This document shows positions 28,541 to 36,522 of a stretch of DNA of 64,000 bases, piece after piece. The notes under the pieces are model-generated. The model was not told the DNA's origin. It ran no database searches and was given only the letters and a program-made list of their open reading frames with translations. Source of the stretch: Ilyomonas sp963847085 (GTDB lineage Bacteria; Bacteroidota; Bacteroidia; Chitinophagales; Chitinophagaceae); contig CAWJYO010000009.1 of NCBI GenBank assembly GCA_963847085.1, positions 310,001 through 374,000 of the forward strand. Reading direction: 5' to 3'. Each line of letters begins with the position of its first letter. Position 1 is the stretch's first letter. A program made the translations under genes and the position numbers.

Positions 28541-28650
28541 CAGGTTTCGCTGATTGACGCAGAAAGTTTAGAAACGCTGCCAGGGTTTAGAACCCTGGCA
28601 GCGTTAAAACAATACAAAACATCTGCGCGAATCTGCGTTATCTGCGGGTA
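28541..28650. repeat. ATCTGCG-type inverted repeat with a nested palindrome
   Basis: Left part ATCGCAGGTTTCGCTGATT and right part ATCTGCGTTATCTGCGGG are arms of the same repeat family as at 29692, 51690 and 52469. Between them sits a second, perfect palindrome with 15-bp arms: AACGCTGCCAGGGTT (28573-28587) and AACCCTGGCAGCGTT (28591-28605). This looks like one repeat inserted into another. Confidence 0.7.
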
Positions 28651-28670
28651 ACAAAGTTTTTAATTATAAG

Positions 28671-28682
28671 TTTGTTTTTGCC
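28671..28682 (-). repeat. Dispersed 12-mer, exact copy
   Basis: TTTGTTTTTGCC, reverse orientation, about 80 bp before the kinase gene. It is listed as a representative intergenic copy of the motif; the full set is given in the findings. Confidence 0.75.
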
Positions 28683-28763
28683 CGTTTTTTATTGGTTTTG
28701 ATTAACGATTGAAGAAACCAATGGCATTGTTTTTATTGATAACAACATCACTAAATAGATTGT

Positions 28764-29669
28764 GTGAGGAAGCGAAAAATTATGTACCTCGTAAACCCTT
28801 TATCCGGTACAATTAAAAAAGGTCCGTTTTTATTTTCTGTAAAATCAATTACCGATAGCAAAGACATTGAATATGAAATAGAAGAAACTACATCCGACGG
28901 CAATTATTTTTTTATAAAAGAAAAAATTATTGAAGACAACTTTACCGATGTTGTTATTATTGGCGGCGATGGTACTGTGCGGCAGGTAATCAATGAACTT
29001 CGCGATGTTGAACATTTGTGTTTTGGTATTATTCCATTGGGAAGCGGGAACGGTTTGGCAAGAGCTGCTAAAATTCCTTCCAAACCCTTACAGGCATTGG
29101 GTTTGCTGTTTAGCGGCACAGCCAAAAAAATAGATTCTTTTACCATTAACAATCATTTCTCATGCATGTTAAGCGGTATTGGTTTCGATGCAAAAGTGGC
29201 GCACGATTTTGCCGAAAAAGCAACACGCGGTTTGCTCTCTTATACACAACAAAGCTTAATTAATTATTTCAAAGCGCACCCTTATCAATTTGAAGTAACA
29301 ACCGATGAATTTTCTTTTTTTACAGAAGCTTATTTTATTTCTATCGCTAACAGCAACCAGTTTGGAAACAATGTAACCATTGCACCACAAGCCAGTTTAA
29401 CAGACGGTTTGTTAGATGTGGTAATCGTTCAAAAAATGCACAAAGCACGTTTGCCGTTTGCTGTACTCAAACAAATTCGCGGCAATAACAAACTGCAAAA
29501 AATAGTGGACGATTTATCCAAGAACAATGTGCTGTATTTTCAAACGCCTTGTATAAAAATTAAGAATTTAAAACATGCACCGTTTCACATTGATGGCGAT
29601 CCTATGCCAACCAGCGACACATTTGAAGCGAAGATTATTCAAGATTGTTTTCGATTGATTCAGCCCTAA
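28764..29669 (+). CDS. Diacylglycerol/lipid kinase family protein
   Basis: DagK/LCB5-type lipid kinase, 301 residues. VNPLSGTIKKG opens the catalytic domain, VVIIGGDGTVRQVINEL (GGDGT near residue 68) binds ATP, and IIPLGSGNGLARAAKIP is the second glycine-rich signature. HIDGDPMPT near the C-terminus is usual. The start is GTG at 28764 (MRKRKIMYLVNP); ATG at 28782 is possible. It likely phosphorylates a membrane lipid or a lipid-like substrate. ATCTGCG-type repeats flank it on both sides within the lipid A region. Confidence 0.88.
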   Translation: MRKRKIMYLVNPLSGTIKKGPFLFSVKSITDSKDIEYEIEETTSDGNYFFIKEKIIEDNFTDVVIIGGDGTVRQVINELRDVEHLCFGIIPLGSGNGLARAAKIPSKPLQALGLLFSGTAKKIDSFTINNHFSCMLSGIGFDAKVAHDFAEKATRGLLSYTQQSLINYFKAHPYQFEVTTDEFSFFTEAYFISIANSNQFGNNVTIAPQASLTDGLLDVVIVQKMHKARLPFAVLKQIRGNNKLQKIVDDLSKNNVLYFQTPCIKIKNLKHAPFHIDGDPMPTSDTFEAKIIQDCFRLIQP

Positions 29670-29691
29670 ATGCTGATGCATTTTGAATTTT

Positions 29692-29760
29692 TCTCCCGCG
29701 GATTGCGCCGATAAACGCAGACATTTTACATACATTCTGCGTCATCTGCGTTATCTGTGG
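29692..29760. repeat. ATCTGCG-type inverted repeat
   Basis: Left arm TCCCGCGGATTGCGCCGAT continues to ACGCAGA; right arm TCTGCGTCATCTGCGTTATC continues to TGTGGGAA. Imperfect arms of about 28 bp enclose a short AT-rich centre. It is the second copy flanking the lipid kinase gene. Confidence 0.65.
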
Positions 29761-29788
29761 GAACTGTATTATAATTTCTGCAAAGCCT

Positions 29789-29796
29789 TACATTTG
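29789..29796 (+). promoter_or_regulatory. Possible -7 element upstream of lpxC-fabZ
   Basis: TACATTTG fits TAnnTTTG and lies 72 bp before the ATG. A clear -33 box is not seen. If real, lpxC has its own promoter after the repeat, consistent with the interrupted operon. Confidence 0.35.
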
Positions 29797-29867
29797 CTGC
29801 CATTTATTTAAGATGAGAAGCCTTTGGTTTTGCTACAAACCTGGCTTTTATAAAAACACCAATTATA

Positions 29868-31277
29868 ATGAACATAAGCTTCAATCCCGATAAGCAGCAC
29901 ACGCTTCAAAATCAAATCAGCATCAGCGGAAAAGGATTGCATACAGGCATTTTGGTTGATATGACATTAAGCCCCGCCAGCCCGGGTTTTGGCATTCAGT
30001 TTAAACGGATTGATTTGCCGAATCAACCTATCATTAAAGCCGATTGCGATTTGGTTAGCGATACGAGTCGTGGTACAACTTTACAGGTTGATGATGCGAA
30101 AGTAGGTACGATAGAACATTTAATGGCCGCCCTTGTGGGGATGGGATTAGATAATGTTTTGATTGAACTAAATGCCCCCGAAGTTCCCATTATGGATGGA
30201 AGCAGCCAGCCATTTGTTGAACTGATAGAAGAAGCCGGCGTTGCCGAACAGGAAGCTACCAAAGTGTGGTATAGCATTGATGAAAACATCAACCATTACG
30301 ACGAACAAAAGCGCGTAGAAATGGTGCTGATGCCTGCAGTGGAATACCAGATCACTACGCTGATAGATTTTAATAGTCCGGTGCTCGGAACACAATATGC
30401 GCAGTTAAAAAACATGACTGATTTTAAAACTGAAATTGCTCCCTGTCGCACCTTTAGTTTTTTGCATGAACTGGAAATGTTGTTGGCAAACGATTTAATA
30501 AAAGGCGGCGACATCAACAATGCAATTGTTATTGTTGATAAACCTGTAACAGCTGAAGAAATGAGCCGCCTGGCTAAAGCCTTCGGGCGTGAAAAAATGG
30601 AAGTGAAAAGTGAAGGGTATTTAAACAACCTGGAATTGCGTTTTCCTAACGAACCGGCACGTCATAAATTGCTGGATGTGGTTGGCGATTTAGCCCTGAT
30701 TGGTTACCCCATCAAAGGCCGTGTGATTGCCAACCGACCGGGGCACAGCACCAATGTTGCTTTTGCCAGAAAAATAAAACAGTACATCAAAAAGAACAAG
30801 CATGTAAAAGATGTGCCTGTTTACAACCCAATGCAGCCGCCGGTTTTCGACTATGAGCACATTGAAAAAACGCTGCCGCACCGCTATCCTTTTTTGCTGG
30901 TTGATAAAGTAATTGAGCTTACCGATTCGCGCATTGTAGGCATTAAGCATGTAACCATTAATGAATGGTTTTTCCAGGGCCATTTTCCTTCCAACCCAAT
31001 TATGCCGGGCGTTTTACAAATAGAAGCACTGGCGCAAACGGGTGGCATTCTCGCCATCAATAGCAGTCCCGAAGGAAAATACGATACTTACTTTGTAAAA
31101 ATAGATAACTGCAAATTCAAGCAAATGGTTCGTCCCGGTGATACCATGATTTTAAAGATGGAATTCAATACGCCCATTCGTCGTGGTTTGTGCGATATGC
31201 ACGGCACTGTGTACGTAAACGGAAAGGTTGCTACTGAAGCCGACATGATAGCACAGATTGTTAAAAGACCATCGTAA
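29868..31277 (+). CDS. lpxC: Fused LpxC deacetylase - FabZ dehydratase
   Basis: Bifunctional protein of 469 residues that is characteristic of Bacteroidota. Residues 1 to about 310 are LpxC, the zinc deacetylase committing UDP-GlcNAc derivatives to lipid A; GTIEHLMAALVGMG and HKLLDVVGDLALIG carry the zinc-binding His and Asp residues. Residues about 325-469 are FabZ, the 3-hydroxyacyl-ACP dehydratase; LPHRYPFLLVDKV has the active-site His and HFPSNPIMPGVLQIEALAQTGG the active-site helix with Glu. lpxA follows 65 bp later, after a hairpin. Confidence 0.96.
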   Translation: MNISFNPDKQHTLQNQISISGKGLHTGILVDMTLSPASPGFGIQFKRIDLPNQPIIKADCDLVSDTSRGTTLQVDDAKVGTIEHLMAALVGMGLDNVLIELNAPEVPIMDGSSQPFVELIEEAGVAEQEATKVWYSIDENINHYDEQKRVEMVLMPAVEYQITTLIDFNSPVLGTQYAQLKNMTDFKTEIAPCRTFSFLHELEMLLANDLIKGGDINNAIVIVDKPVTAEEMSRLAKAFGREKMEVKSEGYLNNLELRFPNEPARHKLLDVVGDLALIGYPIKGRVIANRPGHSTNVAFARKIKQYIKKNKHVKDVPVYNPMQPPVFDYEHIEKTLPHRYPFLLVDKVIELTDSRIVGIKHVTINEWFFQGHFPSNPIMPGVLQIEALAQTGGILAINSSPEGKYDTYFVKIDNCKFKQMVRPGDTMILKMEFNTPIRRGLCDMHGTVYVNGKVATEADMIAQIVKRPS

Positions 31278-31309
31278 GAAAGTTATTCAATGAATCCTTT
31301 TATTTTTGC

Positions 31310-31339
31310 GCGGCTGTTGATCAGCCGCTTTATTTTTTA
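31310..31339 (+). terminator. Hairpin directly before lpxA
   Basis: GCGGCTG (31310-31316), loop TTGAT and CAGCCGC (31322-31328) are followed by TTTATTTTTTATC. It has the form of an intrinsic terminator, yet it ends only about 4-13 bp before the lpxA ATG, so it may attenuate read-through or mask the start. Confidence 0.7.
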
Positions 31340-31342
31340 TCA

Positions 31343-32140
31343 ATGATTCATCCGCACACGTACATTCATCCGAATGCAAAGCTGGCCCGCAATGTAAAGA
31401 TTGATCCGTTTACCGTTATTCATGAAGATGTTGAAATAGGCGAAGGCACCTGGATAGGCAGCAACGTTACCATTATGGAAGGTGCCCGCATTGGTAAAAA
31501 TTGCCGCATTTTCCCCGGCGCCGTTCTGGCCGCCATTCCGCAAGATTTAAAATTTGCAGGTGAAAAAACTTTCATTGAAATAGGCGACAACACTACCATT
31601 CGCGAGTTTGCAACCATCAATCGGGGTACGGTTGATAGGGGTAAAACAGTTGTTGGCAGTAACTGCCTCATCATGACTTATTGCCATATTGGCCATGATT
31701 GTATTGTTGGCAACAACTGTATTATGAGCAACAATTCGCAAATGGCAGGGCACGTAGTAATGGGTGATTGGGCGATACTCGCTGGTGTTTGCGCAGTACA
31801 GCAATTTACTCGTATTGGTCAGCACTCTTTTATTGCCGGCGGTAGCCATGTAACCAAAGATGTTCCGCCTTATATTAAAGCGGTTCGCACTCCGTTGAGT
31901 TATGGTGGAGTAAATAGTGTAGGCTTGAAAAGAAGGGGCTTTTCCATTGAGCGGATCAACCATATTCTCGATTTATACCGCATCATTTACAATAAAGGCA
32001 TGAACACCACTCAGGCATTGGAATATATTGAAGAAGAACTGCCTGCTACCGATGAGCGGGATGAAATTGTAACCTTCATTCGCGAAAGCGGTCGCGGCAT
32101 TATCAAGCGATATACGAAAGGCGCGGAAGAAGAAGTATAA
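31343..32140 (+). CDS. lpxA: UDP-GlcNAc O-acyltransferase LpxA
   Basis: First enzyme of lipid A synthesis, 265 residues. It begins MIHPHTYIHPNAKLARNV and has hexapeptide repeats through about residue 185. CHIGHDCIVGNNCIMSNNSQMAGHVVMGDWAILAG contains the catalytic His. A C-terminal helical domain follows (IERINHILDLYRIIYNKGMNTTQALEYIE). The last residues are acidic (AEEEV). It is downstream of the lpxC-fabZ fusion, as usual in the phylum. Confidence 0.95.
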   Translation: MIHPHTYIHPNAKLARNVKIDPFTVIHEDVEIGEGTWIGSNVTIMEGARIGKNCRIFPGAVLAAIPQDLKFAGEKTFIEIGDNTTIREFATINRGTVDRGKTVVGSNCLIMTYCHIGHDCIVGNNCIMSNNSQMAGHVVMGDWAILAGVCAVQQFTRIGQHSFIAGGSHVTKDVPPYIKAVRTPLSYGGVNSVGLKRRGFSIERINHILDLYRIIYNKGMNTTQALEYIEEELPATDERDEIVTFIRESGRGIIKRYTKGAEEEV

Positions 32141-32151
32141 GAAATAGCTGT

Positions 32152-32179
32152 GAGCAATCAGCGTTGAGCTATGAGCTTT
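32152..32179 (+). repeat. GAGCTNN heptamer array
   Basis: GAGCAAT CAGCGTT GAGCTAT GAGCTTT: four degenerate 7-bp units, 12 bp after the lpxA stop. It matches the arrays at 13672, 41543 and 50062. Confidence 0.6.
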
Positions 32180-32232
32180 TTTGAATGATGTATTCTTCTT
32201 TCTTGTTCCTTTAATTTCTTACTTTTATTGTT

Positions 32233-32835
32233 ATGGAAAAAGAAGTAAAAGAGCCTGCGGTTTCTTACCAGAAGAAATACATCACTGAAGAAGAATATCT
32301 GGCAATAGAAGAAGCGTCTTTGGAAAAGCATGAATATTACGACGGTGAAATATTTGCAATGTCCGGTGCTAAAGTACCACATAATATTATTGCCATGAAT
32401 TTATCCAGAGAACTTGCCACGCATCTCCGGCGTAAACCTTGCAAGCCTTTCAACAGCGACCAAAGAGTGTATATTAAAAAGCGGGGCATGTTCACGTATC
32501 CTGATTTGTTTGTTGTTTGCGGCAAAATAGAAACCCGAAATAATGACAATTACAATGTAATGAATCCTGCTGTTATTATTGAAATATTATCGCCTTCTAC
32601 AAAAAATTATGACCGTGGTACGAAGTTCAAATTCTATCGTGATTTGCCTTCATTAAAAGAATACATTTTGGTAGATTCTCAAACAATAAACATTGAATCG
32701 TTTTCTATCAACAACAATCATTTTTGGGAACTGAAAGAATACAACGATATAAACGATTTGTTGGAAATAAAATTACTATCGCTCTCTATTCCGTTAGGAG
32801 ATATTTATGAAGATGTTGAATTGATAAACGAGTAA
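32233..32835 (+). CDS. Uma2/DUF820-family putative endonuclease
   Basis: PD-(D/E)XK-fold protein of the Uma2 family, 200 residues. HEYYDGEIFAMSGA is the N-terminal signature, YPDLFVVCGKIE has the conserved Asp, and VIIEILSPSTKNYDRGTKFKFYRDLPSLKEYILVDS carries the Glu and Lys of the predicted active site. The family is widespread in cyanobacteria and Bacteroidota, with no clear biological role; the nuclease activity is predicted by fold only. It is convergent with the next gene, with only 3 bp between stops. Confidence 0.85.
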   Translation: MEKEVKEPAVSYQKKYITEEEYLAIEEASLEKHEYYDGEIFAMSGAKVPHNIIAMNLSRELATHLRRKPCKPFNSDQRVYIKKRGMFTYPDLFVVCGKIETRNNDNYNVMNPAVIIEILSPSTKNYDRGTKFKFYRDLPSLKEYILVDSQTINIESFSINNNHFWELKEYNDINDLLEIKLLSLSIPLGDIYEDVELINE

Positions 32836-32838
32836 TAG

Positions 32839-33186
32839 CTACGGCTTTTTTGCCGGCGGCACAACAGACACTTTCCCATCTGTTGCGTTAGGAACATAGG
32901 TTGTATTTCTATTTGGCTTTAAAACAAGCATGTTGTCCGTTTTCATTTGATAGATGGTATCTTCCTCACTCATGCCTATTATTTTTCCTTCATTTGGCAA
33001 CGAAGCTACAGGCGTATTATAAACAAGTTGGGGAACGGGAATAATTGTAACCGTTGGCTGCTTGTGATCCATTCGTAAACTATCGAACCAACGTTTTTGT
33101 TGGTAGCGATTGTTAGGTTGTAATGATTGCGATTTTGCGGCAAAAACAAACCCTGCAAACAGGATAAACACAACACCATATTTCAT
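32839..33186 (-). CDS. Small secreted protein of unknown function
   Basis: 115 residues from the ATG at 33186. The N-terminus MKYGVVFILFAGFVFAAKSQS is a clear signal peptide, probably cut after KSQ. The mature part is Pro- and Asn-rich with no recognised domain. The signal-peptide coding region includes the dispersed 12-mer (33139-33150), read as FVFA. A longer start upstream would spoil the signal sequence. It is divergent from the following glycosylase gene by 53 bp. Confidence 0.6.
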   Translation of the reverse strand: MKYGVVFILFAGFVFAAKSQSLQPNNRYQQKRWFDSLRMDHKQPTVTIIPVPQLVYNTPVASLPNEGKIIGMSEEDTIYQMKTDNMLVLKPNRNTTYVPNATDGKVSVVPPAKKP

Positions 33187-33239
33187 AGCCCTTATATTTG
33201 GTGTGAAGTTACATTTATTGTACAAAAAATACATCGCTC

Positions 33240-33923
33240 ATGTTTGCCGACCGGATGAAACGCTTCAATCGTTCTTTACATTTTACAGAAAAACTTCCAC
33301 CACATATTGATGTGCTCAATCCTTTCAAAACTGCACAAATACTGGCTTTTAGCGATGCGTTCTACCAAAAGTATTATAACGACGAAAACAAACGTTGGGC
33401 AATCTTTGGCATCAATCCCGGCAGGTTTGGCGGCGGCTTAACCGGCATTCCATTTACCGATTTTAAGCGGTTGCGCGATGTGTGCGGCATTGATACAAAA
33501 GGCAACACTTCACACGAGCCATCGTCTGAGTTTGTATATGCAATGATTGCGGCGATGGGCGGCGCTGATTCATTTTACAAACAGTTTTATATTAATTCCG
33601 TTTGTCCATTGGGTTTTGTTGTTCATAAAGAAAACAACAAATGGATTAACTACAATTATTACGATGATAAAGCTTTATATGCCGCTGCCAAACCATTCAT
33701 TATAAAAATGATGCAAAAACAAATCGGGCTCGGTTTGAACACCGATGAATGTTTTTGCCTGGGTAAAAAGAATGCAGAATACTTAACAGCCATCAACAAC
33801 GAACATCAGTTATTTAAAAAGATAACTACGTTGCCGCATCCGCGTTACATCATTCAATACAAAAGAAAAGAGATGGAAACCTTTATTGATGAATATGTGC
33901 AAAAATTAGGACGTTCATTTTAA
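33240..33923 (+). CDS. SMUG2-like uracil-DNA glycosylase family protein
   Basis: Member of the SMUG-like branch of the uracil-DNA glycosylase superfamily (DUF4918 type), 227 residues. WAIFGINPGRFGGGLTGIPFTD is the motif-1 water-activating and pocket loop, similar to GMNPGPFGMAQTGVPFG of SMUG1. NSVCPLGFV is the uracil-recognition strand, and TLPHPRYIIQY the C-terminal loop with the catalytic HP. It would remove damaged or deaminated bases from DNA. It stands alone, upstream of asnS. Confidence 0.8.
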   Translation: MFADRMKRFNRSLHFTEKLPPHIDVLNPFKTAQILAFSDAFYQKYYNDENKRWAIFGINPGRFGGGLTGIPFTDFKRLRDVCGIDTKGNTSHEPSSEFVYAMIAAMGGADSFYKQFYINSVCPLGFVVHKENNKWINYNYYDDKALYAAAKPFIIKMMQKQIGLGLNTDECFCLGKKNAEYLTAINNEHQLFKKITTLPHPRYIIQYKRKEMETFIDEYVQKLGRSF

Positions 33924-33974
33924 TCTTGATGATATACAATTGAATATTGAATATTTGCAAAAATTTTGAGAGCG

Positions 33975-35411
33975 ATGTTCAACAACCGAACAAAAATAAA
34001 AGAGCTGTTAGCCACAAACGAAGTAGGAAAAGAAGTGATTGTAATGGGCTGGGTGCGCACGTTTCGCAACAACCAGTTTATTGCTTTGAACGATGGCAGC
34101 ACGCATCAAAACATACAGGTAGTTGTGGCGTTGGGAACACTTGATGAAGCAACGCTGAAACGCATTACTACCGGCGCTTCGCTGAAAGTAACTGGTGAAC
34201 TTGTAGAAAGCATTGGCAAAGGCCAAGCAGTTGAAATAAAAGCTTCGTCTGTTGAAATATTGGGCGATAGCGACGCCGAAAAATATCCGTTGCAACCCAA
34301 GAAACACAGCCTTGAATTTTTAAGAGAAATAGCCCATTTGCGCTTTCGCACCAACACGTTTGGGTCGGTGTTTAGGGTGCGGCATTCGCTTGCTTTTGCG
34401 GTGCATCAGTTCTTCAACAGCAAAGGCTTTTTTTATTTGCACACACCCATCATTACCGCATCGGATGCCGAAGGTGCAGGTGAAACATTTTGTGTTACAA
34501 CATTGCCTTTGAACAACGCGCCTGTTGATGAAAAAGGCGAAATTGATTTTAGTGAAGACTTTTTTGGAAAGAAAACAAACCTCACTGTTAGCGGTCAGTT
34601 AGAAGGCGAATTGGGTGCTTTGGCGTTGGGTGATATTTATACGTTCGGACCTACGTTTCGTGCGGAGAACAGCAACACCACAAGGCATCTTGCGGAGTTC
34701 TGGATGATAGAGCCGGAAATGGCATTTTATGATTTGGAAGACAATATGAACCTGGCTGAAGAGTTCATCAAATACATCATCAATTATGTATTGCAAAATA
34801 ATGAAGCGGATTTGCAATTTTTAGATCAGCGCTTGGCTGAAGAAGAGAAAGCAAAACCGCAAGCTGAACGTGCTGAAATGGGTTTGCTTGAGAAGCTTCG
34901 GTTTGTAGTAGATAATCAATTTGAGCGCATTACTTATACCGAAGCCATAGATATTTTGTTGCAATCTCCTCATTACAAAAAGAAGAAGTTTAAGTACGAA
35001 GTTGGGTGGGGCATTGATATGCAAAGTGAGCATGAACGTTACCTTGTAGAAAAGCATTTTAAAAAGCCGGTGATTGTTACCAACTATCCTGAAGGCATCA
35101 AAGCGTTTTACATGCGCATGAACGATGATGGCAAAACCGTAGCCGCAATGGACATTTTAGCACCGGGCATTGGTGAAATTGTGGGTGGAAGTCAGCGTGA
35201 AGAAAGAATGGATAAATTAATCAGCCGCATGGAAAAGATGCATGTGCCGACCGAAGAGTTGAACTGGTATTTGGATACACGCCGCTTTGGCACGGCGCCA
35301 CATGCAGGCTTTGGTTTGGGCTTTGAGCGCATGATGCAATTTGTAACTGGCATGACCAATATACGCGACGTAATTCCTTTTGCGCGTACACCTAAGAACT
35401 GCGAGTTTTAA
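33975..35411 (+). CDS. asnS: Asparaginyl-tRNA synthetase
   Basis: Class IIb aminoacyl-tRNA synthetase, 478 residues from ATG 33975 (MFNNRTKIKELL); the TTG three codons upstream is not needed. The N-terminal OB-fold (VIVMGWVRTFRNNQFIALNDG) binds the anticodon. FRAENSNTTRHLAEFWMIEPEM is class II motif 2, GFGLGFERMMQFVTGMTNIRDVIPFART is motif 3. ITASDAEGAGETF is typical of AsnRS rather than AspRS. The tRNA-Phe gene follows 79 bp later. Confidence 0.95.
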   Translation: MFNNRTKIKELLATNEVGKEVIVMGWVRTFRNNQFIALNDGSTHQNIQVVVALGTLDEATLKRITTGASLKVTGELVESIGKGQAVEIKASSVEILGDSDAEKYPLQPKKHSLEFLREIAHLRFRTNTFGSVFRVRHSLAFAVHQFFNSKGFFYLHTPIITASDAEGAGETFCVTTLPLNNAPVDEKGEIDFSEDFFGKKTNLTVSGQLEGELGALALGDIYTFGPTFRAENSNTTRHLAEFWMIEPEMAFYDLEDNMNLAEEFIKYIINYVLQNNEADLQFLDQRLAEEEKAKPQAERAEMGLLEKLRFVVDNQFERITYTEAIDILLQSPHYKKKKFKYEVGWGIDMQSEHERYLVEKHFKKPVIVTNYPEGIKAFYMRMNDDGKTVAAMDILAPGIGEIVGGSQREERMDKLISRMEKMHVPTEELNWYLDTRRFGTAPHAGFGLGFERMMQFVTGMTNIRDVIPFARTPKNCEF

Positions 35412-35417
35412 AATTTG

Positions 35418-35456
35418 GGCAAAACAAAACTTTTGCAATTTCCATTTTGCCTTTTT
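35418..35456 (+). terminator. Terminator after asnS
   Basis: GGCAAAA (35418-35424) pairs with TTTTGCC (35445-35451), followed by TTTTT. The left arm is a one-base-short version of the dispersed 12-mer. The right arm also holds the TTTG that fits as the -33 box of the tRNA promoter, so the sites overlap. Confidence 0.6.
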
Positions 35457-35475
35457 AATTATCGTGCTATATTTG
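35446..35475 (+). promoter_or_regulatory. Promoter of tRNA-Phe
   Basis: TTTG at 35446-35449 and TATATTTG at 35468-35475, 18 bp apart, match the Bacteroidota -33/-7 consensus. The tRNA starts 16 bp downstream. Confidence 0.7.
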
Positions 35476-35490
35476 CAGCCCTTTACGGAT

Positions 35491-35563
35491 GGTGCGGTAG
35501 CTCAGTCGGTAGAGCAAAGGACTGAAAATCCTTGTGTCGCCGGTTCGATCCCGGCCCACACCA
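35491..35563 (+). tRNA. tRNA-Phe (GAA)
   Basis: Cloverleaf: acceptor GGTGCGG/CCACACC, D arm GCTC...GAGC, anticodon arm AAGGA-CTGAAAA-TCCTT with anticodon GAA, 5-nt variable loop GTGTC, and T arm GCCGG-TTCGATC-CCGGC. The discriminator is A and CCA is not encoded (CAG follows). One acceptor pair, position 5-68, is C-A, not a Watson-Crick pair. Confidence 0.93.
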
Positions 35564-35662
35564 CAGTAATTTTAAATAACCTGCTAATTATTAGCGGGTT
35601 ATTTGTTTTTTATAATTATGGGTGTCCCAAAGCGCTTGGTTACTATTGAATTTAGTTTATTT

Positions 35663-36097
35663 TTATTTTGCTACTGTCTTCGCTTCGATCACTATGAGAT
35701 TATTAGCTATATCATGTTCAATTAAAGACCCGCTTTTTCTTTCAGATTTAAACAATTGAATCATTTGCTTTTCTTCGGTATTTGATAAATCTCCTCTTCC
35801 GTATTTCCCTGCTTTGGGATAAAATCCAAGTAAAAAAATATGCTCATTTGGTTTGTCAACATAATAATAAAGACGATAGGCGCCGCTTTTGCCCGAATTA
35901 AGGTTGCAGTTTTCAACTCTCGATTTTATATATCGAAAATCATCACTTGGCGCCAACAGAATAGGCAGATTGAAAACTTCTTCAATAGTCTTTTCCTTAA
36001 AAAAAGAACACAAATCACTTTCGCAATTTGTGTAACTATCTTTCTTATTATATTTAGCTATGTCCTGTCGGAGGGTTGATATAGAGAAAAACCTCAT
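35663..36097 (-). CDS. RelE/HigB-like putative toxin
   Basis: 144-residue protein. The central part SGKSGAYRLYYYVDKPNEHIFLLGFYPKAGKYGRG matches the beta-sheet core of RelE/ParE-type toxins, where a Gly-Lys-Ser-Gly turn and an Arg-Tyr strand precede a second strand pair. NTEEKQMIQLFKSER would be the last helix. The N-terminal 60 residues are less typical and Cys-containing. It is 5 bp downstream of a second small gene, so the two form an operon, and the pair sits beside tRNA-Phe in AT-rich DNA. mRNA-cleaving activity is inferred from fold only. Confidence 0.55.
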   Translation of the reverse strand: MRFFSISTLRQDIAKYNKKDSYTNCESDLCSFFKEKTIEEVFNLPILLAPSDDFRYIKSRVENCNLNSGKSGAYRLYYYVDKPNEHIFLLGFYPKAGKYGRGDLSNTEEKQMIQLFKSERKSGSLIEHDIANNLIVIEAKTVAK

Positions 36098-36102
36098 TAA
36101 CT

Positions 36103-36522
36103 TTACATTTCGTCATTAAACATAGCTATCAAACTACTATTTTCTTGCACTTTGTACCTAGAAAGGTCACTGATAAATTCTTTTAGTTCATTAACCTCTC
36201 TTTCAAATTCAGTAACATAATTTTTTACAGAATTATAAATAAAGTGTCTCTTAATGTTACCGATTATTTGATAAGCAATACGAAAACACGGAAGCAATTT
36301 TACTATAATTTCTTTAGCTCTTTCCCTGTCAATTGTGTTAAAGTCACGTTCAATAACATTTACCAACCTAATGGTTGAGTTAGTTACATTGCTGAGCTTG
36401 CCTTGAACATCGAGAATTAAATCCAAATGTTCATCAGAACCTTCCACAATTGAACGTTCAACACTTTCATATGATGTTATTACGCTATCAATCGAGTCTT
36501 CAATTAGCATTGATGCACTCAT
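36103..36522 (-). CDS. Small all-helical protein, possible antitoxin partner
   Basis: I do not recognise this 139-residue protein. It is rich in Ile, Glu and Val with heptad-like spacing throughout (VITSYESVERSIVEGSDEHLDLILDVQGKL; FEREVNELKEFISDLSRYK), predicting long helices. No classic DNA-binding motif (ribbon-helix-helix, Xre, AbrB) is visible. Its position just upstream of the RelE-like gene, with a 5-bp gap, is the usual place of an antitoxin in type II modules, which is the only reason for that suggestion. Confidence 0.5.
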   Translation of the reverse strand: MSASMLIEDSIDSVITSYESVERSIVEGSDEHLDLILDVQGKLSNVTNSTIRLVNVIERDFNTIDRERAKEIIVKLLPCFRIAYQIIGNIKRHFIYNSVKNYVTEFEREVNELKEFISDLSRYKVQENSSLIAMFNDEM

